DNA from: Herbiconiux moechotypicola
GTDB lineage: Bacteria; Actinomycetota; Actinomycetes; Actinomycetales; Microbacteriaceae
Assembly: GCF_024979255.1 (NCBI RefSeq)
Contig: NZ_JANLCN010000016.1
Coordinates: forward strand, 38,378-102,377
Reading direction: 5' to 3'
DNA: 64,000 nucleotides
Positions 36,021-44,839 of the stretch are shown piece after piece. A program made the translations under genes and the position numbers. Under the pieces are notes generated by a model that saw only the letters and a list, made by a program, of their open reading frames with translations, was not told the origin of the DNA and ran no database searches. The number at the start of each line of letters is the position of its first letter. Position 1 is the stretch's first letter.

Positions 36021-37661
36021 TCAGGCGGTGATCTGGGCGGCGACGGTGGTGGCGAGGTCGATGAGGGCGAGGTCGGAGCCCCGGGGGCCGACGAGGCAGA
36101 GGCCCACCGGTGCCGTGCCGCCGGGGGCGGGAACCCGCAGGAGCGGCGCCGAGACGGCGGGGAAGCCTCCGGCACCGGCCACCGACGTCATGCGGAGCGT
36201 GGCCGCCCGCACCGTGGCGATCTCGTCGGCCGAGGCCGTGAGCTGCGGGGCGGCCGACGAGGCCGAGGGCAGCAGCAGGACGCGGCCGGCGAGCACCTCG
36301 TCGAAACGGTCACGCGCCGCGGCCAGCACCTGACGCGCTGCGGCTTCGGCGTCGGGGGTGATGCGGGAGCCGAGCTCGAAGCGCTCCGCGATGTCGGGCC
36401 CGAGCACCCCCGGGTGCGCCGTGATCCACTCGCCGTGCACCCGCCACGCCTCGGCGCCCTGAACCGTGCGGAACGCCGCGAACACCTCGTCGAGGTCACC
36501 CAGGTCGACGTCTTCGACGAGCCCGAACACGAGTTCGTCGGTCAGCTCGTCGAACGCCTCCTGCACCTCGGGCGCGCACGAGGCCACCAGGTCGTGCGAC
36601 ACGACGAAGCGGGCGTCGAGCGCGGCCCCCGCGCCCGACGGGAGCGTGGCCGCCGCGGCCGCCCGCAACATCTCAGGCGTGCGCGTCAGCCACCCCACCG
36701 TGTCGAAGCTGGGCGCGAGCGGCAGCAGACCCTCGGCCGACACCGCACCGTGCGTGGTGCGGATGCCCCACAGCCCCTGATACGACGCCGGCACCCGGAT
36801 CGACCCCCCGGTGTCGGTGCCCAGTCCGATCGTGGCCTGCCCGAGCGCCACCGCCGAGGCGGGGCCGCTCGACGACCCGCCGCCGATGGCTCCGGGCACG
36901 GCCGGGTTGGGCGTCGTGCCCGAGTGCACGTTGCGCCCCGCGATGCTGTAGGCGAACTCGTCGGTCTGCGCGATGCCCACCACAGTGGCTCCCGCCCTCC
37001 GCAGGGCTGCGACCGCGTCGGCGTCGACCGTCTCGAGCGGCGCCTCGGCGAGGTACTGCGGCACGCCGCCGCCGATAGCGAACCCGGCCACGGCGAACAG
37101 GTCTTTCACGGCCACGGTCGCTCCGTCGAGGGGTCCGGATGCGGCGGCCGGCACGAGCGGAGCACCCGCGACCCGCCACACCCGCCCGTCGACGGCGGGT
37201 GTCGCCCCGTGCACGTGGGCGGCGGAGATGACCCAGGCCGGCCCCGCCGCGATCGCACCGGCGGTGTCGGCGGCGCGCTCCTCCGCATCCGCCGTTCTCG
37301 TCCAGAGCTGCGTCTGCAGGCCCGAGCCGCCCTTGGCGGGCACGCTCACCGACACCACCAGCACGGCGAGCGGCGACGACCCCGCCACCACCCGCAGGTG
37401 CACCTCGGTGATCGTGCGCGGCGGCACGCCCCCGCGCAGACCCCGGAAGGCGCTGATGCGGTCGTGACCCACGAGCAACGCCGACGGGTCGCCGCGGAGC
37501 GTCGACGGCCCGGGCGCGAAGTAGAGGTCGAGGGCCTCGAGGTCGTTGCTCATGAGCGCGGCCTCGTAGCCGTGGAAGGCGTCGAGCAGTTCGAGCAGCA
37601 CGTTCTCGTCGAGCTCGCCGTCGATGCTCGTGACGCCGAGCGGTGCGGAGTGCCTACCCAC
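36021..37661 (-). CDS. Fused DUF3225 (AtzH/HpxZ-like) plus amidase (AtzE/HpxY-like)
   Basis: This 546-residue protein joins two domains. Residues about 12-130 resemble the small NTF2-like DUF3225 family (AtzH, HpxZ; VLLELLDAFHGYEAALMSND, DPSALLVGHDRISAFR). Residues about 150-546 are an amidase-signature enzyme with the complete triad: Lys186 (VAVKDL), Ser263 (cis-Ser in GGGSSSG) and Ser287 (DTGGSIR). In Klebsiella the two parts are separate genes, hpxZ and hpxY, of the urate operon. In cyanuric acid degraders they are atzH and atzE. The GTG at 37661 overlaps the formamidase stop by 8 nt. The urate cluster lies just upstream, so hydrolysis of oxalurate or a related carbamoyl compound is a reasonable guess. 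Confidence 0.82.
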   Translation of the reverse strand: MGRHSAPLGVTSIDGELDENVLLELLDAFHGYEAALMSNDLEALDLYFAPGPSTLRGDPSALLVGHDRISAFRGLRGGVPPRTITEVHLRVVAGSSPLAVLVVSVSVPAKGGSGLQTQLWTRTADAEERAADTAGAIAAGPAWVISAAHVHGATPAVDGRVWRVAGAPLVPAAASGPLDGATVAVKDLFAVAGFAIGGGVPQYLAEAPLETVDADAVAALRRAGATVVGIAQTDEFAYSIAGRNVHSGTTPNPAVPGAIGGGSSSGPASAVALGQATIGLGTDTGGSIRVPASYQGLWGIRTTHGAVSAEGLLPLAPSFDTVGWLTRTPEMLRAAAAATLPSGAGAALDARFVVSHDLVASCAPEVQEAFDELTDELVFGLVEDVDLGDLDEVFAAFRTVQGAEAWRVHGEWITAHPGVLGPDIAERFELGSRITPDAEAAARQVLAAARDRFDEVLAGRVLLLPSASSAAPQLTASADEIATVRAATLRMTSVAGAGGFPAVSAPLLRVPAPGGTAPVGLCLVGPRGSDLALIDLATTVAAQITA

Positions 37662-38748
37662 GGCGCACCCCCGCGAAGTCCGAGACGCGGATGCGGGCGT
37701 GCACGCCCTTGACGATGTCGACGACCTGCGAGATGTCGAAGTCGGTGGCGGCGCTGAGGTAGGCGTAGGCGATGGCACGGTCCATGCCGTAGCGCGCCTC
37801 GAGGAGGGCGAGGGATGCGCGCACGCAGTTCTGCACGGCCACGTCGAGGTCTTCGTCGAGCCCGGTCGGCACGAGGAACTCGCTGGTCTCGGCCAAAGGG
37901 CCTGCCACGGAGCCGAACTCGTTCAGCGCATCCGCCTGCGACAGCAGCTCGAAGCGGAGCGTCACGCGCAGCGACGCCTCCATCGCGGTGAGCGCCACTT
38001 CGCCATCGCCCTGCGCGAAGTGCGGGTCGCCCACGTAGGCGAGCGCGCCGGGCACCTGTACCGGGAGGTAGAGCGACGACCCGACGGTGAGGAGGTTGAT
38101 GTCGATGTTGCCGCCGTGGGCGCCGGGCGGCACGGAGTGCGGGCGTTCATCGCCCGCCACCGCGACGCCCATGATGCCGAGGAAGGGGTTGAGCGGGAAG
38201 CGCACCGAGCGCTCACCTCCCGGCACGAGCGGGAGGGTGCCGTGCCGGGTGCCGTCGAGCGCATCCTGAAGCTCGGCGAAGACGCTCACCGTGCCGTCGA
38301 CCGCGGGCAGCTCGCCCGGCAGGGCGCCCTTGCCGTGACGGTTGGAGATGACGCCGTAGGGCACGCGCGGCGAGGTCTCGAGCACGGTGATCTTGAGCAG
38401 GTCGCCCGGCATCGCGCCGCGCACCCCGATGGGGCCGGTGATGACGTGGGGGCCGTCGGTGGCGGCGCGCGGGTGGTGGGCGGCGAGCGCGACCGCGTCG
38501 TCGAGCACGAAGTCGCGGTCGACGCCGTGGGCGGCGAAGAACGCGATCGGGTCGCGGCCTTGGTCGTCGAGCACGCCCTCGTGGCTGATGGTGTCGATGG
38601 TGACCTCGGTGCCCGGGTCGATCTCGAGCACCGGCCGGTCGGTGGCGCAGGGCAGCCGGCCCCAGAGCACGTTGTCCCGGGTGGCGGCGAGGTACTCGGT
38701 GGCGCGGATCTCCCCCGCGCCGGGCTGCAGAGCGGCCAGCATCGACAT
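37654..38748 (-). CDS. Acetamidase/formamidase family protein
   Basis: This 364-residue protein matches the FmdA/AmdA beta-rich amidohydrolase family in overall length and motifs: TISHEGVLDDQGRDP near residue 53, GPIGVRGAMPGDLL, RHGKGALPGE, and the GAHGGNIDIN block followed by VGDPHFAQGDGEVA. These enzymes hydrolyse short amides, typically formamide, to acid and ammonia. Coupling to the fused amidase gene by an 8-nt overlap suggests successive steps on one nitrogen compound. It faces a DUF1275 membrane protein gene across an 85-bp spacer. Cytoplasmic; exact substrate not known. Confidence 0.85.
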   Translation of the reverse strand: MSMLAALQPGAGEIRATEYLAATRDNVLWGRLPCATDRPVLEIDPGTEVTIDTISHEGVLDDQGRDPIAFFAAHGVDRDFVLDDAVALAAHHPRAATDGPHVITGPIGVRGAMPGDLLKITVLETSPRVPYGVISNRHGKGALPGELPAVDGTVSVFAELQDALDGTRHGTLPLVPGGERSVRFPLNPFLGIMGVAVAGDERPHSVPPGAHGGNIDINLLTVGSSLYLPVQVPGALAYVGDPHFAQGDGEVALTAMEASLRVTLRFELLSQADALNEFGSVAGPLAETSEFLVPTGLDEDLDVAVQNCVRASLALLEARYGMDRAIAYAYLSAATDFDISQVVDIVKGVHARIRVSDFAGVRRG

Positions 38749-38833
38749 CGTGTCCCATCTCGAAGGTCGTCAGGTGGCGGGCGCCGCTCGGGTGCGAGCG
38801 AGCACCGCCCTGGTGCGAGGGTATCGTGATCCC

Positions 38834-39556
38834 GTGCTCACCAACCTCCGCGCGAATCGCGAGAACCTCCACCTGGCCCTCATGCTCGCCCTCACCTTCT
38901 CCACCGGCGTCGTCGACGCGGTGGGGTATCTCGGGCTCGACAAGGTGTTCGCCGGCAACATGACCGGCAACGTGGTCATCCTCGGCATGGCCATCGCCGG
39001 CGCCGACGACCTGCCCTGGGTCGGGCCGCTGCTGGCGCTGTTCGCGTTCATGTTCGGCGCGGTCATCGGCGGGCGGGTGCTGCGCCCCGTCAAGGCGGGC
39101 TGGACCACTCGTACCACCTGGCTCTTCCTCGTCGTGGGGATCGTGCTCGCGGCGCTGGCGGTCACCCTGTTCGTCACGGCGGGGCGGCCGCCGCAGCCGT
39201 GGGAGCTCGTGGTCACGTTCTTCCTCGCCGCCGCGATGGGCCTGCAGGCGGCCACCGCGCGCCACATCGCCGTGAAAGACGTGACGACGGTGGTGGTCAC
39301 CTCCACCATCACGGGCTTCGCCGCCGACTCGCGTCTCGCCGGCGGCAAGGGGCAGCCGTGGTTCCGCCGCGGTGCCGCGATCGTGCTCATCGCGGCGGGC
39401 GCGGCCGTCGGCGCGCTGCTGCTGCTCCTGCACATCGGATGGGGCGTGGCCGCCGCCGCGATCATCACACTCCTGGCCGCCCTCCTCGGCCACATCGCCG
39501 CCCACGTCAAGCACGCGACCCCCGCCACAGCCGCGGAGACCCCCGCCGCGAGCTAG
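38834..39556 (+). CDS. DUF1275 (YoaK-like) membrane protein
   Basis: This 240-residue membrane protein has about six hydrophobic segments and the DUF1275 markers STGVVDAVGYLGLDKVFAGN, MTGNVVILGMAI and AAAMGLQAATARHI. The family is widespread and its function is not established; transport has been suggested. The GTG at 38834 fits the hydrophobic start of the domain after a short polar N-terminus. It is divergent from the formamidase gene and convergent with mutM, separated from it by a palindromic repeat. Confidence 0.82.
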   Translation: MLTNLRANRENLHLALMLALTFSTGVVDAVGYLGLDKVFAGNMTGNVVILGMAIAGADDLPWVGPLLALFAFMFGAVIGGRVLRPVKAGWTTRTTWLFLVVGIVLAALAVTLFVTAGRPPQPWELVVTFFLAAAMGLQAATARHIAVKDVTTVVVTSTITGFAADSRLAGGKGQPWFRRGAAIVLIAAGAAVGALLLLLHIGWGVAAAAIITLLAALLGHIAAHVKHATPATAAETPAAS

Positions 39557-39600
39557 ACGACTGGAGGGCGCTCCGGGCGCTCGCACCGGGAGTGCGCGCC

Positions 39601-39659
39601 TCGAGTAGGCGCAAACTGCCGCCTCGAGGCCCGCAATCCGACCATTCGCGACTACTCGA
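39601..39659. repeat. REP-like palindrome, copy 2
   Basis: TCGAGTAGGCGCAAA at 39601-39615 pairs imperfectly (13 of 15) with 39645-39659. The right arm includes the mutM stop codon. The leading TCGAGTAGGCGCAA is identical to the left arm at 13525. Both copies lie between convergent genes, so they may serve as terminators that are mobilised or amplified in the genome. Confidence 0.6.
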
Positions 39660-40596
39660 CGGGAGCGACGGGGCGCGCGCGGGGACGGCGCTGGCAGTGG
39701 GGGCAGAGGTGCGAGCCGCGGTTCATGAACTGTTCGCGCACGAGCGGGGTGCCGCAGCGCGCGCACGGCTTTCCCTGCTGCCCGTAGGCGTTGAGGCTGT
39801 GGGAGAAGTAGCCCGAGGCGCCGTTGACGTTGACGTACTGCGCATCGAAGCTGGTGCCGCCCTCGGCCAGGGCCTTCTCGAGCACGAGCCGCACCTCGGC
39901 GAGCAGGCCGCGGGCGCGCGGCCTGGAGAGCCGGTCGGCCGGATGCTCGTAGTGCAGCCGGGCCGCCCAGAGCGCCTCGTCGGCGTAGATGTTGCCGATG
40001 CCCGACACCAGCGTCTGATCGAGCAGGGCCCGCTTGATGCCGGTGCGCTTGCGCGCGAGCGCCGCGAAGAACGCGCGCTCGTCGAACGCCGGGTCGAGTG
40101 GATCACGCGCGATGTGCGCCACCTGCGACGGCACCAGCGCGGCCGCGGTGCGCGCCGTTCCCGCGAAGCCGGCGGGTGCTCCGTCGAGGGTCGGCACCAG
40201 GCGGTCGACGGCCATCGAGCCGAAGATGCGCTGGTCGACGAAGTTCACCCAGAACTCCCCGTGCTGCGGGTGCTCGATGTGCAACCGGATGCGCAACAGC
40301 CCCGCCTCCTCGAACCCGGGCGTGCGCAGCAGCACCTGGCCGCTCATCCCGAGGTGGGCGACCAGCGCCTGAGGGCCCGACTGCGGTGACTCCGAGAGCG
40401 GAAACCACAGGAACTTGCCGCGCCGCACCGCTCCGAGCACCGTGCGGCCCTGCAGCAGTCGTTCGAAGTCGCCCTCGACGGGCGAGTGCCGTTTGAGGGA
40501 ACGGCGGTCGAACACCTCCACGCCGTGGATGGCGGCACCGGTGACGGCGGGGTCGAGTCCCGAGCGCACCACCTCGACCTCGGGCAGTTCAGGCAC
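39652..40596 (-). CDS. mutM: Formamidopyrimidine-DNA glycosylase
   Basis: This 314-residue bifunctional glycosylase/AP lyase removes 8-oxoguanine and formamidopyrimidines from DNA. The catalytic N-terminus MPELPEVEVVRSGL (Pro1 after Met removal, Glu2) is intact. So are the Lys in RRGKFLWF, the H2TH region with GIGNIYADEALW, and the C-terminal zinc finger CARCGTPL...CPHC. A 20-residue basic tail follows. It is the last gene of the DUF177-rpmF-rnc-mutM block, 6 bp after rnc. Confidence 0.95.
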   Translation of the reverse strand: MPELPEVEVVRSGLDPAVTGAAIHGVEVFDRRSLKRHSPVEGDFERLLQGRTVLGAVRRGKFLWFPLSESPQSGPQALVAHLGMSGQVLLRTPGFEEAGLLRIRLHIEHPQHGEFWVNFVDQRIFGSMAVDRLVPTLDGAPAGFAGTARTAAALVPSQVAHIARDPLDPAFDERAFFAALARKRTGIKRALLDQTLVSGIGNIYADEALWAARLHYEHPADRLSRPRARGLLAEVRLVLEKALAEGGTSFDAQYVNVNGASGYFSHSLNAYGQQGKPCARCGTPLVREQFMNRGSHLCPHCQRRPRARPVAPVE

Positions 40597-40602
40597 GGGC
40601 GC

Positions 40603-41349
40603 TCACGGCGCGAGCGGCGCCGACGGCACGAACGGCGCGAGCTTCTCGAACAGCTCCGCGGCGGCCACGGATTCCGCCTGCTTCTTGCTCGAGCCCTCCC
40701 CGCTCGACGACAGCTCCACCAGCGACTTCTTCGCCCCGGGCGCCGGAGTGACGGTGACCGTGGCCGAGAACGATTTGCGGTGATCGGGCCCGCTCTCGGC
40801 GATGAGGTAGACGGGCGCGGCATAGCCGCTCAGTGCGGCGCGCTCCTGCAGGGAGGTCTTCGGGTCCATCGAGACCCCGAACCGGCGCGGGTCGTTGCGC
40901 AGCGGAGCGACGAGGCGCAGCACGAGTGCGGTCGCGATCTCGGGGCCCCGATCGAGGTACGTCGCCCCGATGACGGCCTCCATGGTGTCGGCGAGGATGG
41001 AGGCCTTGTCACGGCCTCCGGTGCGCTCCTCGCCGCGGCCGAGCTTGAGGTGCTCTCCGAGGCCAATGCCGCGCGCGATGTCGGCGAGCGCGACGGTCGA
41101 CACGAGGGAGGCCCGCCGCTTCGCGAGCTCACCCTCCCCGAGGTCGGGGAAGTCGCGGTAGAGCATCACCGTGACGGCCTGCCCCAGCACCGAGTCGCCG
41201 AGGAACTCGAGACGCTCGTTGGTGGGCACGCCGCCGTGCTCGTAGGAGTACGAGCGATGCGTGAGCGCGAGGTCGAGCAGATCGGCGTCGAGCTCGATCT
41301 GCAGGGTCGCCAAAAGGTGCGACCGCACATCTCCGGATTCAGAGGTCAC
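40603..41349 (-). CDS. rnc: Ribonuclease III
   Basis: This 248-residue double-stranded-RNA endonuclease has the RNase III signature [13 protein letters not shown] near residue 43, with acidic metal ligands, and a second conserved block [18 protein letters not shown]-terminal double-stranded-RNA-binding domain (about 165-240) ends with a short Ala/Pro tail. GTG start. It processes rRNA precursors and structured mRNAs. The order rpmF-rnc-mutM is conserved in actinobacteria. Confidence 0.95.
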   Translation of the reverse strand: MTSESGDVRSHLLATLQIELDADLLDLALTHRSYSYEHGGVPTNERLEFLGDSVLGQAVTVMLYRDFPDLGEGELAKRRASLVSTVALADIARGIGLGEHLKLGRGEERTGGRDKASILADTMEAVIGATYLDRGPEIATALVLRLVAPLRNDPRRFGVSMDPKTSLQERAALSGYAAPVYLIAESGPDHRKSFSATVTVTPAPGAKKSLVELSSSGEGSSKKQAESVAAAELFEKLAPFVPSAPLAP

Positions 41350-41371
41350 GGTCGCACCTTTCAGGCGTTTT

Positions 41372-41575
41372 TCAGACGTCGGCGACCTTACGGCCCTTGT
41401 ACTCCAGGAACAGAGCGGTGCCGGCGGAGTCCTCCACGACCTTGGCGCGGTGCGGGAGGCTGTAGGTGGTCTTGCCGTTCTCGACGGTCTTGACGAGCGT
41501 GGGGACCTCGGCCTTCCACTGCGAACGGCGCGCGTGGGTGTTCGACCGAGACTTCTTCCGCTTCGGAACAGCCAT
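41372..41575 (-). CDS. rpmF: 50S ribosomal protein L32
   Basis: This 67-residue protein has the typical L32 start [17 protein letters not shown]. It contains no Cys residues, so it is the zinc-independent (C-minus) form. The ATG at 41575 is clear; an upstream in-frame extension is not L32-like. It lies 22 bp before rnc and 51 bp after the DUF177 gene, the common DUF177-rpmF pairing. Confidence 0.95.
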   Translation of the reverse strand: MAVPKRKKSRSNTHARRSQWKAEVPTLVKTVENGKTTYSLPHRAKVVEDSAGTALFLEYKGRKVADV

Positions 41576-41626
41576 GTGTCTCTCTCTTCTTCTCTGTCGG
41601 GCCGCGCTCTCGCGCGGCACCGGCGG

Positions 41627-42199
41627 TCATGACACCGGGTTGTCGCCCTGCGTGTCCGTGTCTTCGGAAGCTCCCGAACCCTCCGGGGCAGCCAGGCCTG
41701 CCAGCGCCGACCATCGCGGGTCGATCGGCTCGGCCACGGTGGCCACCGGACGATCGACCAGACGCTCCCCCGTCACCGGGTCGAGGCCTGGGCAATCCGG
41801 CGTGCACACCGGCTGGAACGGCAGTGACAGCACCACCGCATCCCTGATCAGCGGTTCGAGATCGACATGGTCGTCGTGAACCTCATGATCGAAAGCTTCG
41901 TCAGAAGAATACGCGAAAAGCTCCTGGAATTCGACTTCGACAGGCTCGCGGATGTCGCGGAGGCACCGGCCGCACTCTCCGACGGCCTCGCTGGAGACCT
42001 CGGCGCTCACCAGAACGCCCTCGTGCACCGACTCGAGCCGCAGCTCGACGTGCAGTTCTTCGCCCTTCTCGACGGCGATGAGACCCTCGCCCAGCTTCTC
42101 GGTGACCGGGATGTCGAGCGAGTGCTCCCGCATCTCACCGGGCTTGTGGATGAGGTCGCGCACGTTGACCGTGTAAGGGGTCTTCTTGAATGTGCTCAC
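41627..42199 (-). CDS. DUF177/YceD family protein
   Basis: This 190-residue protein has the conserved N-terminal stretch [19 protein letters not shown] and the family's Cys pairs, CGRCLRD and [10 protein letters not shown], which suggest a metal site. The DUF177 gene is almost always directly upstream of rpmF and is linked to ribosome or 23S rRNA maturation in several bacteria. Two GTG codons are adjacent; the second (42199), giving MSTFKK, is preferred. It is the first gene of the minus-strand housekeeping block here. Confidence 0.88.
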   Translation of the reverse strand: MSTFKKTPYTVNVRDLIHKPGEMREHSLDIPVTEKLGEGLIAVEKGEELHVELRLESVHEGVLVSAEVSSEAVGECGRCLRDIREPVEVEFQELFAYSSDEAFDHEVHDDHVDLEPLIRDAVVLSLPFQPVCTPDCPGLDPVTGERLVDRPVATVAEPIDPRWSALAGLAAPEGSGASEDTDTQGDNPVS

Positions 42200-42272
42200 C
42201 ACGAGAGTGTACTCGCGCCCGGGCGCACCGGTGTCAGGATGCGCGGGTCAGGATGCGCGGGGCCCGGAATGC

Positions 42273-43211
42273 TCAGGATGCGGGCGGGTTACGGTGCGCG
42301 TTGGCCTCCACCACAGCCGCAGCTTCGGCACGGAGCGCGTCGATCACCGTGCGCACCGCCAGCCGCTCGGCCCGGTCGGGCCGCATGAGCGCGAAGATGT
42401 GCCGCTCGGCCACCACACCGCGCAGGTTCTTCAGCACGATCTCGCTGCGGTAGGCGCCACCGGCCGTGTAGCAGGGCAGGATGGCGATGCCGAGCCCGGC
42501 GGCGACGAACGCCTCGGTGACCCGCGTGTCGCCGAACCGCTGCACCACGTTCATCGGCGAGCCGGCCGCCGCCGAGATGTCGTGGATGGTGCGCTCGAAC
42601 GGGTACCCCCAGGGCACGCCGATCCAGCGCTCCCCCACGAGGTCTTCGGGGTCGAGCAGGTCTTTGCCGGCCAGCCGGTGTCCGGGCGGCAGGGCGATGT
42701 CGAGCGGCTCGGTCATGAGCTTCACCATCACCACGTCGCGCTCGCCCCAGTTGGTGGCGGCGGGCGTGGGCGTGTGGGCGAGCACGATGTCGTAGTCGGC
42801 CGTGAGGTCGGGGAAGTCGTCGCTCTCGGGATCGCGGTCGGAGCAGTGCAGCAGCAGTCCTCCGACGGCGTCGAGGCGCTTCACGACGCCGGGCAGCAGC
42901 ATCTGCCCGCCGGTCGGGAAGGTGGCCAGCGACACCTCGCCGGTCGGATCGTTGCGGAACTCGTCCCACAGGGCCGTGGCGTGCTCGATGGCCACGGCCA
43001 CGTCGGTGGCGCTCCGGGCGAGCGCCCGGCCGGCATCGGTGAGCACGATGCCGCGCCCGGCCCTCTCGGTGAGCGGGAGCCCGGCCTCCCGCTCGAGCAC
43101 CCTCAGCTGCTGCGAGACGGCCGAGGGCGTGCGATGGGTGGCCCGGGCGACCTCGGTGATGCTGCCACGCTCCGCGAGTTCGCGGAGCAGCTCGAGCCTG
43201 CGCACATCCAT
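42273..43211 (-). CDS. LysR-type transcriptional regulator
   Basis: This 312-residue LysR regulator starts directly with the helix-turn-helix (MDVRRLELLRELAERGSITEV; recognition helix around HRTPSAVSQQLRVLE) and continues with a two-lobed effector domain. The MDVRRLELLRELAERGS start is typical of an actinobacterial LysR subgroup. It is divergent from a tiny membrane-protein gene and lies downstream of the pyrimidine-type operon on the same strand, but with no overlap. Its target is not evident. Confidence 0.84.
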   Translation of the reverse strand: MDVRRLELLRELAERGSITEVARATHRTPSAVSQQLRVLEREAGLPLTERAGRGIVLTDAGRALARSATDVAVAIEHATALWDEFRNDPTGEVSLATFPTGGQMLLPGVVKRLDAVGGLLLHCSDRDPESDDFPDLTADYDIVLAHTPTPAATNWGERDVVMVKLMTEPLDIALPPGHRLAGKDLLDPEDLVGERWIGVPWGYPFERTIHDISAAAGSPMNVVQRFGDTRVTEAFVAAGLGIAILPCYTAGGAYRSEIVLKNLRGVVAERHIFALMRPDRAERLAVRTVIDALRAEAAAVVEANAHRNPPAS

Positions 43212-43282
43212 GAAGAAATACTACATCGACACCACAGATCTCTGCGATTGATCTTCACTACCGGCGCTGCCACGGTGGGCAC

Positions 43283-43408
43283 ATGATCACCGTACTCGTC
43301 ATCGCCGGCGCACTCGCCGCATCCGGAGTCATCGCCACCGTCGTCGAGATCGCCCGCGACGGCTACCGCCCCGTGCCCACCGCCACCGACGAGAACGCCT
43401 CGTCGTAG
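43283..43408 (+). CDS. Tiny single-span membrane protein (41 residues)
   Basis: A short reading frame encodes 41 residues: a hydrophobic helix (residues 2-22) followed by EIARDGYRPVPTATDE. The motif ARDGYxxVPT after one membrane span is one I recall from small uncharacterised proteins of related actinobacteria. A GGTGGG sequence precedes the ATG. It is divergent from the LysR gene and its 3' end overlaps the convergent aminotransferase gene by 46 bp. Function unknown. Confidence 0.6.
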   Translation: MITVLVIAGALAASGVIATVVEIARDGYRPVPTATDENASS

Positions 43409-44706
43409 ATCGCCAGCGCCTTCTCGACCTCGGCGTCGGTGACGACGCACGGCGGCACCACGTGAATGCGGTTGTCGGCCACGAACGGCAGCAGCCCCCG
43501 TGAGAACAGCGCCGACTTCAGCGCACCGACGACGGATGCAGCCACCGGCTCCCGAGTGGACGGGTCGCTCACGAGGTCGAGCGCCCAGAACACGCCGAGC
43601 CCTCGCACCTCGCCGATGATCGGGTGCTTCGCCGCGAGCTCCGCGAGCCCCGGCGCCAGCAGGTCGGCACCCACGTGAGCCGCGTTCTCGACGATGCCCT
43701 CCGAGGCCATCGCGTCGAGCGTGCCCACGATCGCCGCCATCGCCAGCGGGTGCCCCGAGTAGGTGAGCCCGCCGGGGAACACGGCGTCGTCGAAGTCCTC
43801 GGCGATCGCCGGCGAGATGATCACGCCACCCGCAGGCACGTAGCCCGAGTTGACGCCCTTGGCGAAGGTGATGAGATCGGGCTCCACGAGCCCGCCCTCC
43901 TGCTCGGCCAGCGACTGGAACGCGAACCACCCACCCGTACGACCGAACCCGGCCATCACCTCGTCGAAGATGAGCACGATGCCGTACTTGTCGGCCAGCG
44001 CCCGCACCCCCGCCAGGTACCCGGGCGGCGGCACCAGCACACCCGCCGTGCCCGGCACGGTCTCGATGAGGATCGCCGCGATCGACGCCGCCCCCTCCGA
44101 CACAATCACCCGCTCCAGGTGGTGCAGCGCCCGCTCGCACTCCTGCTCCGGCGACTCCGCCCAGAACTCCGACCGGTACGAGAACGGCCCGAAGAAGTGC
44201 GCATGCCCCCGCGCATACTCATTCGGCACCCGCCGCCAGTCCCCCGTCGCCACCACGGCAGCCCCCGTGTTGCCGTGATACGACCGGTATGTCGACAACA
44301 CCTTGTCCCGCCCCGTGTGCAACCGCGCCATCCGGATCGCGTTCTCGTTCGCATCCGCACCCCCATTGGTGAAGAACACCTTGCTGAACGACCCGCCGGC
44401 CCGATCGAGGATGCGCTGAGCCGCCTTACCCCGCGTCAGATTGGCGTGAGCAGGCGCCACGGTGGTCAGCACCTCCGCCTGCTCCTTGATCGCAGCCACC
44501 ACCGCCGGATGCTGATGCCCGATATTCGTATTCACCAACATCGACGAGAAATCGAGCCACTCATTCCCCTCGAAGTCCCACACGGTAGACCCGAGGCCCC
44601 CCGCAATGACCATCGGCTTCAACGCCCCCTGCGCCGACCACGAATGAAACACATGAGCCCGATCGAGCTCCAACGCCAACTGCTGATCCGCAGCATCCAG
44701 TGCCAT
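43363..44706 (-). CDS. Class III (omega) aminotransferase
   Basis: This 447-residue PLP enzyme has TNGGADANENAIRMAR, SYHGNTG, Asp248 in IFDEVMAGFGRTG and the cofactor Lys283 in TFAKGVNSGYVPAGG. These match omega-amino acid:pyruvate aminotransferases. It is the last gene of the ureidopropionase-hydantoinase-importer operon. Beta-alanine or beta-aminoisobutyrate, the products of ureidopropionase, are therefore the expected amino donors, giving malonate or methylmalonate semialdehyde. A strong 21-bp inverted repeat separates it from the binding-protein gene upstream. Confidence 0.87.
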   Translation of the reverse strand: MALDAADQQLALELDRAHVFHSWSAQGALKPMVIAGGLGSTVWDFEGNEWLDFSSMLVNTNIGHQHPAVVAAIKEQAEVLTTVAPAHANLTRGKAAQRILDRAGGSFSKVFFTNGGADANENAIRMARLHTGRDKVLSTYRSYHGNTGAAVVATGDWRRVPNEYARGHAHFFGPFSYRSEFWAESPEQECERALHHLERVIVSEGAASIAAILIETVPGTAGVLVPPPGYLAGVRALADKYGIVLIFDEVMAGFGRTGGWFAFQSLAEQEGGLVEPDLITFAKGVNSGYVPAGGVIISPAIAEDFDDAVFPGGLTYSGHPLAMAAIVGTLDAMASEGIVENAAHVGADLLAPGLAELAAKHPIIGEVRGLGVFWALDLVSDPSTREPVAASVVGALKSALFSRGLLPFVADNRIHVVPPCVVTDAEVEKALAIYDEAFSSVAVGTGR

Positions 44707-44745
44707 CTTCTTGCCGTTCTCTCAGTACCGCATGTATCTCTCGGA

Positions 44746-44830
44746 GGTGACTTCAGGGGGTTCTCGACCCCAGCCGCCTTTGAGCTCCGCTCAACCCTTA
44801 GGCTGGGGGCGAGAACCCCCTGAAGTCACC
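44746..44830. repeat. Perfect 21-bp inverted repeat with nested hairpins
   Basis: The left arm 44746-44766 (beginning GGTGACTTCAGGGGG) is perfectly complementary to the right arm 44810-44830. Inside, CCCCAGCC (44768-44775) pairs with GGCTGGGG (44801-44808), and TTGAGC (44780-44785) pairs with GCTCAA (44789-44794). The whole 85-bp unit can fold into one long, nearly continuous hairpin. It lies between the binding-protein gene and the aminotransferase gene of one operon. GGA triplets flank it on both sides, a possible 3-bp target duplication. Confidence 0.85.
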
Positions 44831-44839
44831 GGACAGGAC

